Part shown: positions 20,678-33,529 of the stretch, one piece after another | Position numbering within the stretch: the first letter of the stretch is position 1 | Layout: every line of letters begins with the position of its first letter | From: Symsagittifera roscoffensis | Lineage: Eukaryota > Xenacoelomorpha > Acoela > Convolutidae | DNA length: 64,000 nt | Direction: 5' to 3' | Assembly: GCF_963678635.1 (NCBI RefSeq) | Contig: NC_087062.1 | Location: 69,842,223 to 69,906,222 of the forward strand | The notes under the pieces: model-generated | What the model was told of the DNA's origin: nothing | The model's database searches: none | Seen by the model: only the letters and a program-made list of their open reading frames with translations | Position numbers and translations under genes: made by a program

Positions 20678-23600
20678 GTAAATTAGTAATGTATATGAGT
20701 GAATGGGGAAGAATATTGAACGGATGAGAAGTCGAAGTCAAGGAAGCAGTAGCTGAACTTAATTGAAGCTTCGTGCAACACAAATGCCAAGGATGACTCT
20801 GCGGTGGCATGGCTCAAGCGCCGTGATGGCTCTGCTGCGTTAGCTCTGCGGTGGAACAAATCTCGACTCCTGTATTTGAGCATTGTCTGAAGACCATCCA
20901 ATGAGGAGCACCGGACCAGGAACGATTTTGGAACTCAAGTCAATAACCGCCCGTAGGTGGACAGATCACTGAAGTCCCACAAGGGAAAATAGCTTTCCTT
21001 CTCACGACAAACACTGCTCTTTTTTGTTGGATCACCTTAGAACTATGGAAATCAGTGGCCGGAGCGAGAGTAGTGACCTAAACGAGACCTAGGGAAATCA
21101 AAGAGAATTTTCTAAGTGAAATAAGAGTCAATTTAGAAAATCCAAACAATGCTCCTGCCGTGGATAAAACTGATTTGGGCCTGCAAAAATTATGGAAAAA
21201 ATTCCTTATTTGAACCGTCTAGAGACAAAACGTCCGGAAAATCATTTTGACTCATGCGGACTGTCCTTGTCACTGTTTTGATCAGGTTTTCTGGTAGCTG
21301 AAGAAAAGTTACTCGTGACTGATCTTCGATATTGAGGAAATCAAATCGATTGGATTGCTAGATCATGAGCAAAATTTCACTGCTTTTTTGTGGATTACTC
21401 ACATAGTAAGATAATGGAGTGAATGGGGACAGATATCAAGCGGAAGAAAAACCGAAGTCAAGGATACAGTAGCTGAAACTAATTGAAGCTTCGTGCAACA
21501 CAAATGCCAAGGATGACTCAGCTTTGTGGTGGAACAAGTCTCGACTCCTATCTTTAAGCATTTGAGAAGATTCTTGAACAGAAGTTTGATAGATGACATG
21601 ATTTTTAAAATATCCATCAAAGTTATGTCACTGATGGAATTCAAAGACTACTTCCAGCCATCAAAGAGATACGAAAGTTGTTAGGTCTCGGGAATTATGG
21701 CGGCATCTCCTACCAACTTTTCTTAAAATGGGAAGCAGGCAAGCTCTTTGTAAAACTCGAAGTCTCTGACCTGCTCAAGTTTTTGACGGAGAAGATAAGA
21801 AAGATAGAAGTTCTGGAAAGAAAGACCGAAACTGGGTCTCTTCTTTGACGAACTCTCCTTTGATTTGATTTTTGTCTCTCGATCCAAGTAGAAGTCATTT
21901 GATTTTTGTTTCTCGATCCAAGTAGAAAACTAAGGTGAGACTTGGTGTTGGCTATAACGTCATGATTACTACTTAGTAAATACTAATTAGTATATAAGTA
22001 ATGTATAGGAGGGAATGGGGACGAATATAAAGCGTAAGAAAAATTGAAGTCAAGTAAGCAGTACCTGAAACTAAATGAAGCTTCGTGCAACACAAATGCC
22101 AAGGATGACTCTGCGGTAGCATGGCCCAGGCACCAGCATGCCTCTGTTGCGTTAGCGTTGTGGTGGAACAAGTCCCGACTCTTGCGTTTGAGCTTTGTCT
22201 GAAGACCATTCAATGAGGAGCTCCGGAGCAGGAAAAGGTTTTGGATCGCACTGCAGACCTACTAGTGAAAATAATTTCCAGTCTCGCGAGAAACACTACT
22301 CGTTTTTGGTGGATCTTCTTGCACACCACGAAAGAGTTTAAAACTTACTTGAAACGCTTGATTAAAGGCGTGGCGAGAAATTGAAGGAGCTGGGTCACGC
22401 AAAAAGCCGAAATCAGCCGTTTGGAACGGAGAAACCAATCGTCCACATCAATCTATAGCGAGAGTATTTTGAGAACAAGATGAGTACTCCCTCGTAAGCG
22501 AATCGTCTAATGGCTAATCTTTCCTTAAAACAGAGGTTTACCTGCTGCTTGCTTGGTTTCCGGCTGTAGTGACAGTGAAAAACCTACTGTGCCTTGGCGC
22601 AAATAAGCTAGAGGACAAAAATCCGAAAGTTAACGACAAGCTGGCATAACACGGAACTCGTGACGGTGTTGGATTGAAGGAAAGACGCCAGGAAGAAAAA
22701 CGCCATGCGATTCTTAAGAAAGATCTTGCCCGTGATTCCGGATGCTGTGAGTTTGGCTCTTCACCAGAACGCAATGAAAAACCGAGCCATCGAAAAATGA
22801 GTTTCGAGCTGGTTTTTGAGGTGTACCAGAGTATTAGGATCGAATAGGATGATCAAATACAAAAATTTTTAAGAATCATCAAAAGGTAGACAAAATCAGA
22901 AAAATTCTTGAGGAAAATTGAAAAAAGTGATATGATTTTATCACCCTCTTGATGGAAGCCAAAGACTACGCCAAGCGATCGGAGAGAATTAAAAATCATT
23001 ACGTCTCAGGGTTGTGGCGGTATCTACTTTAATATTTTCTGGAGTACTTATATTTTACAAATTCTCTGACCAGCTGAAAGTTTTGAAGAGAAGGTACGGG
23101 AGAAAGACGTTCTGAAAAAAAGGCCGGTTTTGGGTCCGTTTGTTCAGCATGTCTTCAAAATCATGTGAATTTTGTTTCTCAATCCATGAAGAAAATTAAA
23201 GTGAGACTTGGTGTCGGTGATATTGTCTTGATTACAAAATCCAAGAGTCGTCTGAATGCTTCTAAAGACATTATGGTATACACATCCTCAAGTGCGTCTG
23301 AAAGCTGGCGTGACTGAAAAAATTAGGCTGAGAACAGGGAAAGGCACATACCAATACCATGGTGACTTGAACAATGTTCATATATTGATGTTACCTCATC
23401 AAACGAGCTCAAAGGGAACTTCATGAGAAGTCGAAGACAGATTGGAAGGGTTTGGAGCCTGGCAGCTGGCTGACCCTGAAGACCGGAGCATGATATGTAT
23501 GCGATTAAAACCCTGCGGGAGGGTTCACATAGTAATGGATAGGAGAGGAAGAATATGAAGCGGAAGAAAAGTCGAAGTCAAAGAAGCAGTAGCTGAAACT

Positions 23601-26480
23601 AATTGAATTTTCGCGCAACACATACGCCAAAGATGACTCTGCGGTGGCATTACCCAAGCGCCGCGGTGCCTCTGCTGCGTTAGCTTTGTGGTGGAACAAG
23701 TCTCGAATCCTGTATTTGAGAATTTCAGAAGATTCTTGAACAGAAATTGGATATAAGTCATAATTTTAAAACTTCTATCAAAAATAAGTCTCTGATGGTA
23801 GCCAAATACTACTCCAAGTCATGGAAGAGAGATGAAATTTATTAGGTCTCGGGTTTTATGGCGGCATCTTCTACATTCTTCTCTTGAAATGGGAAGCAGG
23901 CAAGCTCTATAAAAACTTCGAAGTCTCTGACCTGCTAAGGTTTTTGACGGAGAAGTTAAGGAAGATAGAAGTTCTGGAAAAAAGGCTGTAACCGGGTTTC
24001 TTTGTTGACGAACTCTCCAAAGTCATTGGTTAGGCTTCTCAATCCAAGTAGAAAATTAAGATGACGCCTGGTGTTAGTTTCAACGCCTTGATTACTAAGT
24101 AGTCATTACTAATTAGTAAATTAGTAATGTATAGGAGTGAATGGGGACGAATATTAAACGGATGAGAAGTCGAAGTCAAGGAACCAGTAGCTGAATTTAA
24201 TCGAAGCTTCGTGCAACACAAATGCCAAGGATGATTCTGCGGTGTCATGGCTCAAGCGCCGGAATGGTTCTGCTGCGTTATCTTTGTGGTGGAACAAGTC
24301 TCGACTCCTGTATATGAGCATTGTCTGAAGACAATCCAAAGAGGAGCACCGGACCAGGAAAGATTTTGGATCTCAAGTCAATACCCGCACATAGATGGAC
24401 AGATCACTGAAGTCCCACTAGGGAAAATTGCTTTCCTTGTCACGACAAACACTGCTCATTTTTGGTGGATCACATAAGAACTATGGAAAGAAGTGCCCGG
24501 AGCGAGAGAAGAAGACCTAGCGAGACCTAGCGAAATCAAAGAAAAGTTTCTAATTGAAATTTGAGTCAATTTACAAGTGGAAAAATCCAAACAATGCTCC
24601 TGCCGTAAAAAAATCGATTTGGGCCTGCAAAAATTATGAAAAAATATTCCTTATTTGAACCGTCTAGAGACAAGCCGCCCGGAGCATCAATTTGACTCAT
24701 GCGGACTATCCTTGTCCTTGTTTTGATCAGGTTTTCTGGTATCTGAAGAAGAGTTATCCGTGACTGATCTTCGATGTTGCAGAATTTTCACTGCTTTTTT
24801 GAAGGGTTCCTCGCATAGTAGTGTAATGGAGTGATTGGGTAAAAATATCAAGCGGAAGAAAAACCGAAGTCAAGGAAGCAGTAGCTGAAACTAATTGAAT
24901 CTTCGCGCAACACAAATGCCAAAGATGACTCTGCGGTGGCATGGCCCATGCGACGGGATGCCTGTGCTGCGTTAGCTTTGTGGTGGAACAAGTCTTGAAT
25001 CCTGTATTTGAGCATTTCAGAAGATTCTTGAACAGAAATTGGATAGAAGTCATGATTTTTAAAACTTCTGTCAAAATTAAGTCTCTGATGATGGCTAAAT
25101 ACTACTCCAAGCCATCGAAGAGAGATGAATTTTATTAGGTCTCGGGATTTATGGCGGCATCTTCTACATTCTTTTCTTGAAATGGAAGCAGGCAAGCTCT
25201 TTAAAAACTTCGAAGTCTCTGACCTGCTAAGGTTTTTGACGGAGAAGATAAGGAAGATAGAAGTTCTGGAAAAAAGGCTGTAATCGGGTTTCTTTGTTGA
25301 CGAACTCTCCGAAGTCATTTGTTTGGGCTTCTCAATCCAAGTAGAAAGTTAAGGTGAGATCTGGTATTGGTTTCAACGCCTTGATTACTAAGTAGTCGTT
25401 ACTAATTAGTACATTAGTAATGTATAGGAGTGAATGGGGAAGAATATTAAACGGATGAGAAGTCGAAGTCAAGGAGCCAGTAGCTGAGTTTAATTGAAGC
25501 TTCGTGCAACACAAACAAATGCCAAGGGTGACTCTGAGGTGTCATGGCTCAACCGCCGGGATGGTTCTGCTGCGTTATCTTTGTGGGGGAACAAGTCGCG
25601 AATCTTGCATTTGAGCTTTGTCTGAAGACCATCCAGTGAGGAGCACCGGAGCAGGAAAAGATTTAGGATCTCAAGTCAATACCCGCACGTAGGTGGATAG
25701 ATCACTGAAGACCTACTGGGGAAAACAACTTTCACTCTCACGACAAACACTGCTCGTTTTCGGTGGATCACCTTGCACATTGCGAAGTGTGAGGATCGAG
25801 TGGGATTATCAAACACGAGAATCTTTTGAGAAACATACTAAGGTAGGCGAAATCGGAAAATTCTTGAACGGAAATTTGATAGTAGTCGTGATTTTATCAC
25901 TTCTTTCGAAACTATGTCTCTGATGGAAGCCATAGACCACTCCAAGCCATCGAAGACAGCGGAAGGTTATTAGGTCTCGGGAGTTATGGCGGCATCTCCT
26001 TCTATCTTTTCTTGAAAAGAGAAGCGGGCAATGTCCTATAAAATTCGAAGTCTCTGACCTGCTGAAGCTTTTGACGGCCAAGATGAGGGAGATAGACCTT
26101 CGGAAAAAAAACTGGAACTAGATCTGTTTGTTGACAATCTCCAAAGACATTTGTTTTGTGCTTCTCGATCCAAGAAGAAAAAATAAGTGAGACTTGGTGT
26201 TGGTTATAACGTCTTAATTACTAATCCAAGGGTCGACTGGATGCTTTTTAAGTCATTATGGTACCCACATTTCTAAGTGCTTCTGATTAGTGGGATTATT
26301 GAAAAAATCAGATTGAGATCAGGGAAATGCAGAGACCTTCGTGACTTGAACAAAATTCACAAAGTGATGTTACCTCATCAGACAAGCTCAAATGCTGCGC
26401 TTAGGAAGTCGAAGGAAGGTTGGAAGGGTTTGCCTGCCTACCCCTGTTAACTAGCGGAACATGATTTAATTGTGATGAAG
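20678..26480. repeat. Mosaic repeat cluster, right part
   Basis: Block order, with approximate starts: A 20678, C 20904, D 21055, A 21405, B 21590, A 21985, C 22215, unique link 22330, E 22500, B 22925, F 23240, A 23520, B 23745, A 24115, C 24338, D 24485, A 24815, B 25040, A 25410, C 25637, G 25790, B 25855, F 26225. The recurring order A-C, A-B, D-A and F-A suggests that longer segments such as A-C-D-A-B were duplicated and later shuffled. Antisense open frames of 60-156 codons recur because the blocks recur; I do not regard them as genes. Confidence 0.8.
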
Positions 26481-28020
26481 GTTCCTATTTGAGGGTTCAG
26501 TCATTTCGAACAGAGGACCTGGCTGGGTGATTTGATGACAAGAACAAGAGTGATGTGCGGATCCTGGTGGACTGTTATACCGATACGACCGTCAGCTTGG
26601 CCACGTCTGATTTTTTTTCTCGAAAAAATGCAGTATGGAGTCGCTTGTGTTTCTGGAATTCGAACATTATCTAGTCACTGGTGTGAGTGTCGAATTCTGG
26701 CCGGAGGTGCTTCTAATGCACCAAAAGTGCATCAAAGCATATAAAGTTGGTCTAAAAAATGGAATTTCCAGTGGGTGATGCTTATGGTCTGCCATTTCAT
26801 CCAAAATCTCTGTTGGGATCCGTCATTTCGATTTATCGATTTATTGCTAGAGAAATAATCCTGCGCAGATAGAAGTGGGGGAAATGGTAAGCCAGAAGAT
26901 ACTGATTGACAAGGCATTCTCCATTCCTAAGTGAACGCGTCTGGAAACAAATGTTTCTTTAATCGCTTAAACAACTTAACGAACTATGGCGAGCACTGCC
27001 CGGAGCGAGAGTAGAAGACCTGAACGAGATCTAGGGAATTCAAAGAGAAAATTCTACTTACAATGAGAATCAAATTAAAAGTGGAAAAAATCCAAAGGAT
27101 GCTCCTGCCGTGGAGAAAAAATCTGGAAAAAGATTCGTTATTTGAAACGTCAAGAGACAAAACGTCCAGAGCATCAACTTTGATTTATGCGGACTGTCCT
27201 TGTCATTGTTTTGCTCAGGTTTTCTGGTATTTGAATAAGAGTGATCTTCTGATTTTCGATGTTGAGAAAATCAAATCGATTGGATTGCTAGATCATGAGC
27301 AGAATTTCACTTTGTTTTTGGTGGGCTTCATGCTAGGGTCAAGACGGATTGAGAGTAAAGTCCTGAATTATCGAGAGTGTAAGTCAGTAATAGAGGAAAT
27401 TGTCTATAGTCGGAGACTAGAGCTTGTTGAGACTTTCTGTGAAGCACTAGCTATACCCGTGGAAGTGAAGCGTATTTGTTGTCTCAACCAATTCTGCTCA
27501 TGGTTCAGAGCGACACTGACGTCTTGGCTGTACAAGTTGGCGATAAATCATTAAAAAAGCACCTCAGGTCTTATCGAGAATTGCTAGTCGAGATTGGGCC
27601 CAAAAAAGATCACTCGACCACTGCTCACTTATTTGATTGGAGTAAAAGCTAAATGGAAGATAGGTTGAAAAATGTCTCGAGATAGTAGAAAAGCACGGGT
27701 ATCAATCCTCGAAAAATGTGAGCCTGAGTCGTACTTCTTCTTTTTGTCGGAATAGGGGAATTGAATTGAAGATGCCGCTAATCATGCCGAGAGACTGCGG
27801 GAGCAAAAAAGTGGCTGCGGACATACGATGAGCTGCAAGCCTAGGAAGCGATCCTGATCATTTCAGAGGGTGGAACCGGGTTGACAAAGTAGATCTCTGT
27901 GCAGAAAAAAGAACACGCTAAAAACTGATAAGGATCAGTGAATCAGGGCTTTTTAACTTTTTCCTGGAATTTTTTGAGAGTTCATGAGATGATGAGGGGA
28001 GCTGGAGCGACATCAGAATA
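26480..28020 (+). mobile_element. Retroelement-derived sequence continuing the mosaic, with protease-like and block D segments
   Basis: At about 26555-26680 the + strand reads VRILVDCYTDTTVSLATS, which resembles the start of a BEL/Pao-type retropepsin (L-x-D-x-x-S/T-x-T), with the catalytic motif altered. Block D recurs at 26990-27330. From 27063 to 27554 one frame of 163 codons stays open, but other frames also give protein-like text (ALPGARVEDLNEI; VGDKSLKKHLRSYRELL near 27530), so indels are likely. I cannot identify RT or integrase. The class is uncertain. Confidence 0.4.
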
Positions 28021-28229
28021 AAATTCTGGGGAATAAGTCTAATGCTTGCGTTTATTTATCGAAAAATGCCTAACAAACTTACATACGGCCTGCATGAGAA
28101 AAAATTTTTCAAGGGCTTGACTAGTCCAGTTCATGTGCAAAAAAATGCCACCTTTAATTGCGGTGTTCCTCGTCGCATCTCTTTGTCGCATCTCTCTCAA
28201 GAGGGTCACTGGTCACTTGCTTCCCAGTG

Positions 28230-31200
28230 TCCTAGTGTTGAGTCGAGATCCATTCTTTCCGGACATCCACTTCCCACATTTGTCCACTGGTGGAGCCCCT
28301 CTTTGCCCTCGACTTCTGAGGTTTGAGGTCTTCTTCTTTCCCTGAAGTCGTTGAGGCCTCCAATTCGACCATCACCTCTGTCAATTTCCTGGTTGCTGAG
28401 CCGCCCTTTAGGCCGCCGTTTTCCATCGCGCCAGAATCATGGGAGATATCTCCTTCAAGTTCTTTTCTGAAACCGCATCTGCTGAAGGACTTGCCTCTTC
28501 TGCTTTCCGTTTTCTCTTCCTTGACCTTACTCCTCTATTCGGGGGCGTCGTCACCACACCACTGACTTGACTTCTTTGTCCAGATCCCTTTTCTCTGACT
28601 CTTGCCTCCCCTTTCTCTAGCCTTAAGAATGTTAGTATCTTTAATTATATTACTAGTTTTGTTTTTATCATCCACTTCGACACCAATTTTTTCTTTATCA
28701 GTTTTTTTGTTTAGAGTAGAGCTATCTTTACATGGGTTGGCCCCGGTGTCCTGCTTCTGCTTCCTAAGGCCAATCATTTTCTCGAGCAGCTCTTTCCTCA
28801 CTTTCTTGTCCAGTGCAGTGCCTATCAGGACTGGCTCTCCAAACTTCACCACCGTGTCCCACAGTTCTTCCTTGAAGTCGTCTACTTCAGCTTTTTGTTT
28901 TCCACCCTCTGGTTGAACTCGCTCAAGAAACTTTGCCACGCAAAGGTATTTTTCTCCCTTACTTCATCGGTCAGAAGCACCATTCCCATGTTTCACTCGC
29001 TAGCGGCAGCTCAAGATTCTTCCGGGGAGACCCCAAAGGTGGGGTGGCCGTGTTTGCCCAGTTATCCCCACTCAAATCTTGCAGTAGCTCACGTGTGGTG
29101 CCGGAACTGATATCCCTGTTCGTTGCCCCTCCGTTGGGCGTTTTCCCCACATCCACTTCTTCTCCAGCTTCGCGGAGGGTTTCGTCCATGCTTTCTCCCT
29201 CTCCTGACTCGGCCTGATCCCTCTCTAGCGCGTCAGTGAATCTGTTCTCCACTGGAAGGCTTCTCTTGTCTCCTGGGGTTCCCACTGACAGGGTTGAAGG
29301 TGTCGTCGGATCTGTTACCTTATATTCAGAGAGGGGCACGTATAGAACTCCTGCCGCATCCACCAACTTTCGTCCCTCTTGTTGCAACTCTACTTCTTGC
29401 AATCCATAAGGTGCCAAATATTTTCTCGTGCTGAACTTCATTTCATCCTTCAGGGCTAGGTGACCTTCCTCCACGATCATCCTTCCGTCGTCATAGATGG
29501 GCGGAAGGCTCTCGAGTCCTGCCTTCTCAGGAGTATTCAGCACTTCCCGAACCTCATACTTTGGAGGCATCGAACCTAGCATCTTCTGGTCCACGAATTT
29601 ATCTTGGTTTTACAGGTATGGAAATAAGCCGCTGCCAAATATCCGATTAACAAGGGGTCCCAGCTGTCTGTGAACATGTTCTGCTGCTGCTCCACCGTTG
29701 CTCTCGCGTATAGGGAAGGGACTACCATGGGACTATTCATCCCCAGCGTCATCCTCCTCACTGTTGGGAACTCAGGAATCGCGGCGGGTAACACATCCCG
29801 CTCGAGTCTTGTTTCCAGCTCCCTCTTTGTAAACTCGAAACTCTTCGTCCAGGCTGGGATCCTCAAGACTTCCCTCGTGTCTATTGCTACTGGGTTCAAG
29901 TTCCAGAGTTTCGGGTAGACTTCGATGGGATCTTCTCGCTTTCTTCCCATTCTGCATTGCAGTTGACCCCTGAAGTTGAGCACTTTTAGCTCTGGGTCCT
30001 TTATCTTCCCGAATAGTACTGTTTCACTCATTTGCGCTCTCAAGTCTTCTTGTATGCACCAGTTCAGTGCCATCCCATCCAGAACGCTGATCAACCTCAC
30101 GTGCACTACTGAGTGTCGGTACGCTGCCACAAGCGGATCCGGGAAGGCGTACGTCACGGCTGGCCCGTGGACACAGGCAACCACCTCTCCCAGTCCCCTG
30201 ATCATCCCCAAGGGATCAGATCTCATGGCCAGGCACAAGTCGGTTAGGAGAGGTATTCCTCCATTCGCCCCCTCACTTCTTCTCTAGTCTTTGTGCTTCT
30301 CTCTTCGCCTGTCAAATGCCTGTTCTGCATCAGGAGATATTCTACTAGCAGCGTCTTCAGTCCAGCAGCACACTTGTAGGAATAAGTCTCTGGACTCGGG
30401 TGGGCCTTCCTCATCGACAGGGGTTCCCCATATTTCATCAATCGATGAAATGTCGTCAGCTCCCCATGTTTCAGGAGTTTCAAGGTCAAGTACCCGTCAA
30501 TTTGGAGCGTCTGCACACCTCTGCTAAACATATATGCCGGGCCCATGTTGAACAGGTACCTGGGTATACCAAGTACAAGGCCAGTGGGAGGTTGATTGGC
30601 ATACCCCAGAGTTCCTGCACGAACGCCTCGAAGATCGTATTTCCCGCATAGAACACTTTGTCCATGTACTTCTTTTCTCAACTCGGACTCAAGAATCTCA
30701 AGATCTCGTGTGACTTCCGGGTCCTCAGTTCGACCATCGCATGCTCCCTCCAGAAGCTTCCGATTGTCATTTCATTTGCTGCCATGACGAATCTCCTCAC
30801 CATCAGCTCTCTCTTTTCTGCTACTTCCAGCTGTTCCTCCAGAAACTCCCATATTTGTTTCTTCCTCTCTCTTGTGGTATACGATATGCCATCGATTCCT
30901 CTTGTTTTTCGGCTGCAGCCACATTCTTTCTCTCGTAAATTGGCCCCCTCGTCCTGCTAGTGATCGTCAGCTCCATACTCCGGAACCACAGGCTGGCTCT
31001 CAGATGATTTATCACAGGATGGTCATCCCCCACCTCCGGGTTGAACTTCAGTTGCCGGGCAAGGTTCGACACCTCCAGACAAAGGACCTTGTCCAACACG
31101 ATCAAGATATCCGCAAGCTCGTAAAACCCACTTAGAGCGTGAGACACATCCGCCCACGATGCCACCGTTTCCGATTTCAAGAGTCTCAAGTTCACTGGCT

Positions 31201-32300
31201 CTAGCTCATGATTTGCAGCCGCCATCAGCATCCGCCATCCGTTTCCCCCGCAATCAGAATTAACATGGTGTAAACGAACCGTAAAGCAGGTGGCATGCTT
31301 GCGTAACCCGGTGATGACGCCAATACCACTCTTTTCTTCGTTCCCAACCGGGATGTCACAAGTTCCTGCACTTCATCCATTGCTGCAAACAGCGTCTGAA
31401 TTCCCTAGCAGATCTTCTTTGGTGTAGACTCCCCACTTCTCAGGGGCTCAAGTCATTCATTCCCGCGAACAACAATAGCTCCGGTTCACACTGTGTCTCC
31501 GACTTCATTTCTACGATCAGGGTCAATTTTTGATTCAGCTCCACCTCCGGTAGTTGGTACACCAAGGTCTCTGGCCAAAACAACTTTGGTGACATCCCCT
31601 CGAAGTCCGATCCGGCCACAATGATCGATCCCGCCGCTTCAGGATCCGACCGATCATAAACTGCTAACGTCTTGGCCAGCTGTGAAGTTCCACAGGATCT
31701 CCCGTACCTTGGGTCTTTCGCAAGTTTCGCACCCATGTAGGCCGTGTCAGGAAGTCCCATGCTCTCCGGCTCGAGAAGCTTGTCCACAACCCTAAGCTGC
31801 GGGGGGATCGCCACTCTGATCCTGGCTATTTTGGTCCGAAGATTTGGAGGCTCCACTATGAGTCGTGGACTTCCCAGCTCCTTGAGAGGTCTTTGACTGA
31901 TTGGTCCCATTATGGATCTCTGGGGAATACCCGTCAAGTCCGCCATATCTTGGCTCGAGAGAAGTGCGCCTCATCGGCCTTTAGCCAATCCACACAATAG
32001 TGATTGTTCAAGTCGTCATGTGACAGACTCTTGAGCCCCAAGACCTCCATTAACTCTTGTCTGCAGGCCAGATCCTCGAGATCCAGATCTTTAACTCGTT
32101 CTAGATACCGGGTTCTGCTTGCTTCCCCGGGACCTTCCACTTGCTTCTTGTTGTCCACCATCACCACTGACGACACAACCGAGCTCTGGGGCGTAGAAGG
32201 TTCCGCCTCGTGTCCCTCAACTGTCTGTTTCTGCTGCTAGTTGAGCTCCCTCTTGAGTAGATCACCCCAAGCGACCAGTTACGGACGGGGCTAAGAAGAA
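28230..32300 (-). pseudogene. Third coding region of gypsy element, downstream part
   Basis: A chain of overlapping open frames: 32176-31934, 31946-31440 (168 codons), 31231-30821, 30681-30244, 30238-29576 (220 codons), 29594-28971 (207 codons), 28939-28535 and 28426-28232. The amino-acid text is continuous in style, and the frames follow each other with only stops or single-base shifts between them. The original protein was therefore probably over 1,200 residues. One segment ends ELLLFAGMNDL, a G-x-N-D motif as in SGNH/GDSL esterases; an earlier IIVAGSDFEG stands where G-D-S would be expected. No other domain is recognised. The + strand open frames over this region are shadows. Confidence 0.55.
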
Positions 32301-32367
32301 GGGAGGTATCGGGGTGGACCAAAGGTGAATTGACCCGTCTCCACTCAAGGGAATTTACATGTGTTCT

Positions 32368-33528
32368 TTACATATGAACAATTTCAGTGTTCTTTTTGTA
32401 GCTCGAGATCACAACTCTCCTCACTGGATGCTCTCTCCAGGTGGTTGGTCGCTGCTCACGCGCAGCGTTCTCAAGAGCCTTCGCCTGCAACCTTTCCTGC
32501 AAGTATCTGAGGTGTGATGTCCCCGTTCCGGACTGACTGCCGCTAGTCGAGCTGGACGTCAGTCCTGGTAGCGCAATGTCCCTTAGCGGTCTGATTCGAT
32601 TCGCCTCTAGATTCCTCATGGAAGGGACGGGCTCAGGTGGCGTCCATGCCTCCAAGCCCTCGTTCATGTGCTCTTGAGGCACGCGGTCCAGGTTGAAGCG
32701 GCCGCTCGATCTGGGCGCTTCATCCAACTCCATTCTTGACTCTGGTCTCGATCTTGTCATTACTGGCTCAATTGACGTCCTCTTTTTCTCCTTACCGCTC
32801 GCGACCGCTTGCTGCCTTCTTTGTAGCCGTTCTATTTCTGACTTTATCTTATCACAATTTGTCACACTTTTTTGTAGTCTCTGTTCTTGCTCCCGTTCTG
32901 CCATCAGCAGATCCCGGTCAAGAATCGCCTTGTCTCGCTCAAGTATTGCCTGGTCGCGATCAAGCTTGGCTTGATCCCTATCGAGAACCGCTTGGTCCCT
33001 TTCCAGGCTGACCTTGTACCGTTCCCTTTGGGCACTTTCCAACTCTCTCTTTATGCTGCTGAGATCTGGACATGACTTCTTCTCTTGTTGTGAGCGGAAC
33101 ATGGATGGCGGTTTGCTTGTGGATTGTGTCCCTGCTCCTGTTGATGGTCTGGTCGGAAGGGGAATTTCCCCGCACCATACTCAGTGGTGTTACTCAAGCC
33201 AGGATTCCTCGCAAGATCAAAACCTCTCACGCCTCTGTCCACGTTCCAGTATAGTCATCTGGTCTGCTCCTGATTCGAAATTCCATCCGAGGTGTAACCC
33301 ACCATCAGCACGGCTTCAGTCGCTGACTCCCTGCACTACTCTTGCGCCTCCAATTGCAGGATGGCATTGAGCATAACTGCGAGCCCCTCTTCCACTTGCG
33401 TGTAGTCGAAGTCTCTCAAGGGCTTGTAAAACTCGTCGAGTGCGGGTTTTCTGAACGCCGCTGGCACAGATTTCCACAATCGATCTGCTATTGATGCTTT
33501 TCTTTATCTCACGAAATCTAACGAACAA
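32368..33528 (-). pseudogene. Third coding region of gypsy element, coiled-coil part
   Basis: The main open frame (33102-32368, 244 codons) begins with about 60 residues made of a repeated seven-residue unit of the form RDQA-x-LD (variants RDQAVLD, RDQAKLD, RDQAILE, RDKAILD), so it should form a regular charged coiled coil. It continues in basic and proline-rich sequence (PEPVPSMRNLEANRIRPLRD). Upstream pieces at 33528-33051 carry related basic sequence in other frames. The function is unknown; in its position a structural or envelope-replacing role is possible but unproven. Confidence 0.6.
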
Positions 33529-33529
33529 C

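Noticed and set aside
24848-25318. 156-codon minus-strand open frame
   Set aside because: It spans blocks A and B of the mosaic; the same antisense text appears wherever these blocks recur, while the + strand carries the more protein-like sequence.
28600-31140. Numerous + strand open frames of 60-104 codons
   Set aside because: They are shadows of the third coding region of the gypsy element on the minus strand.
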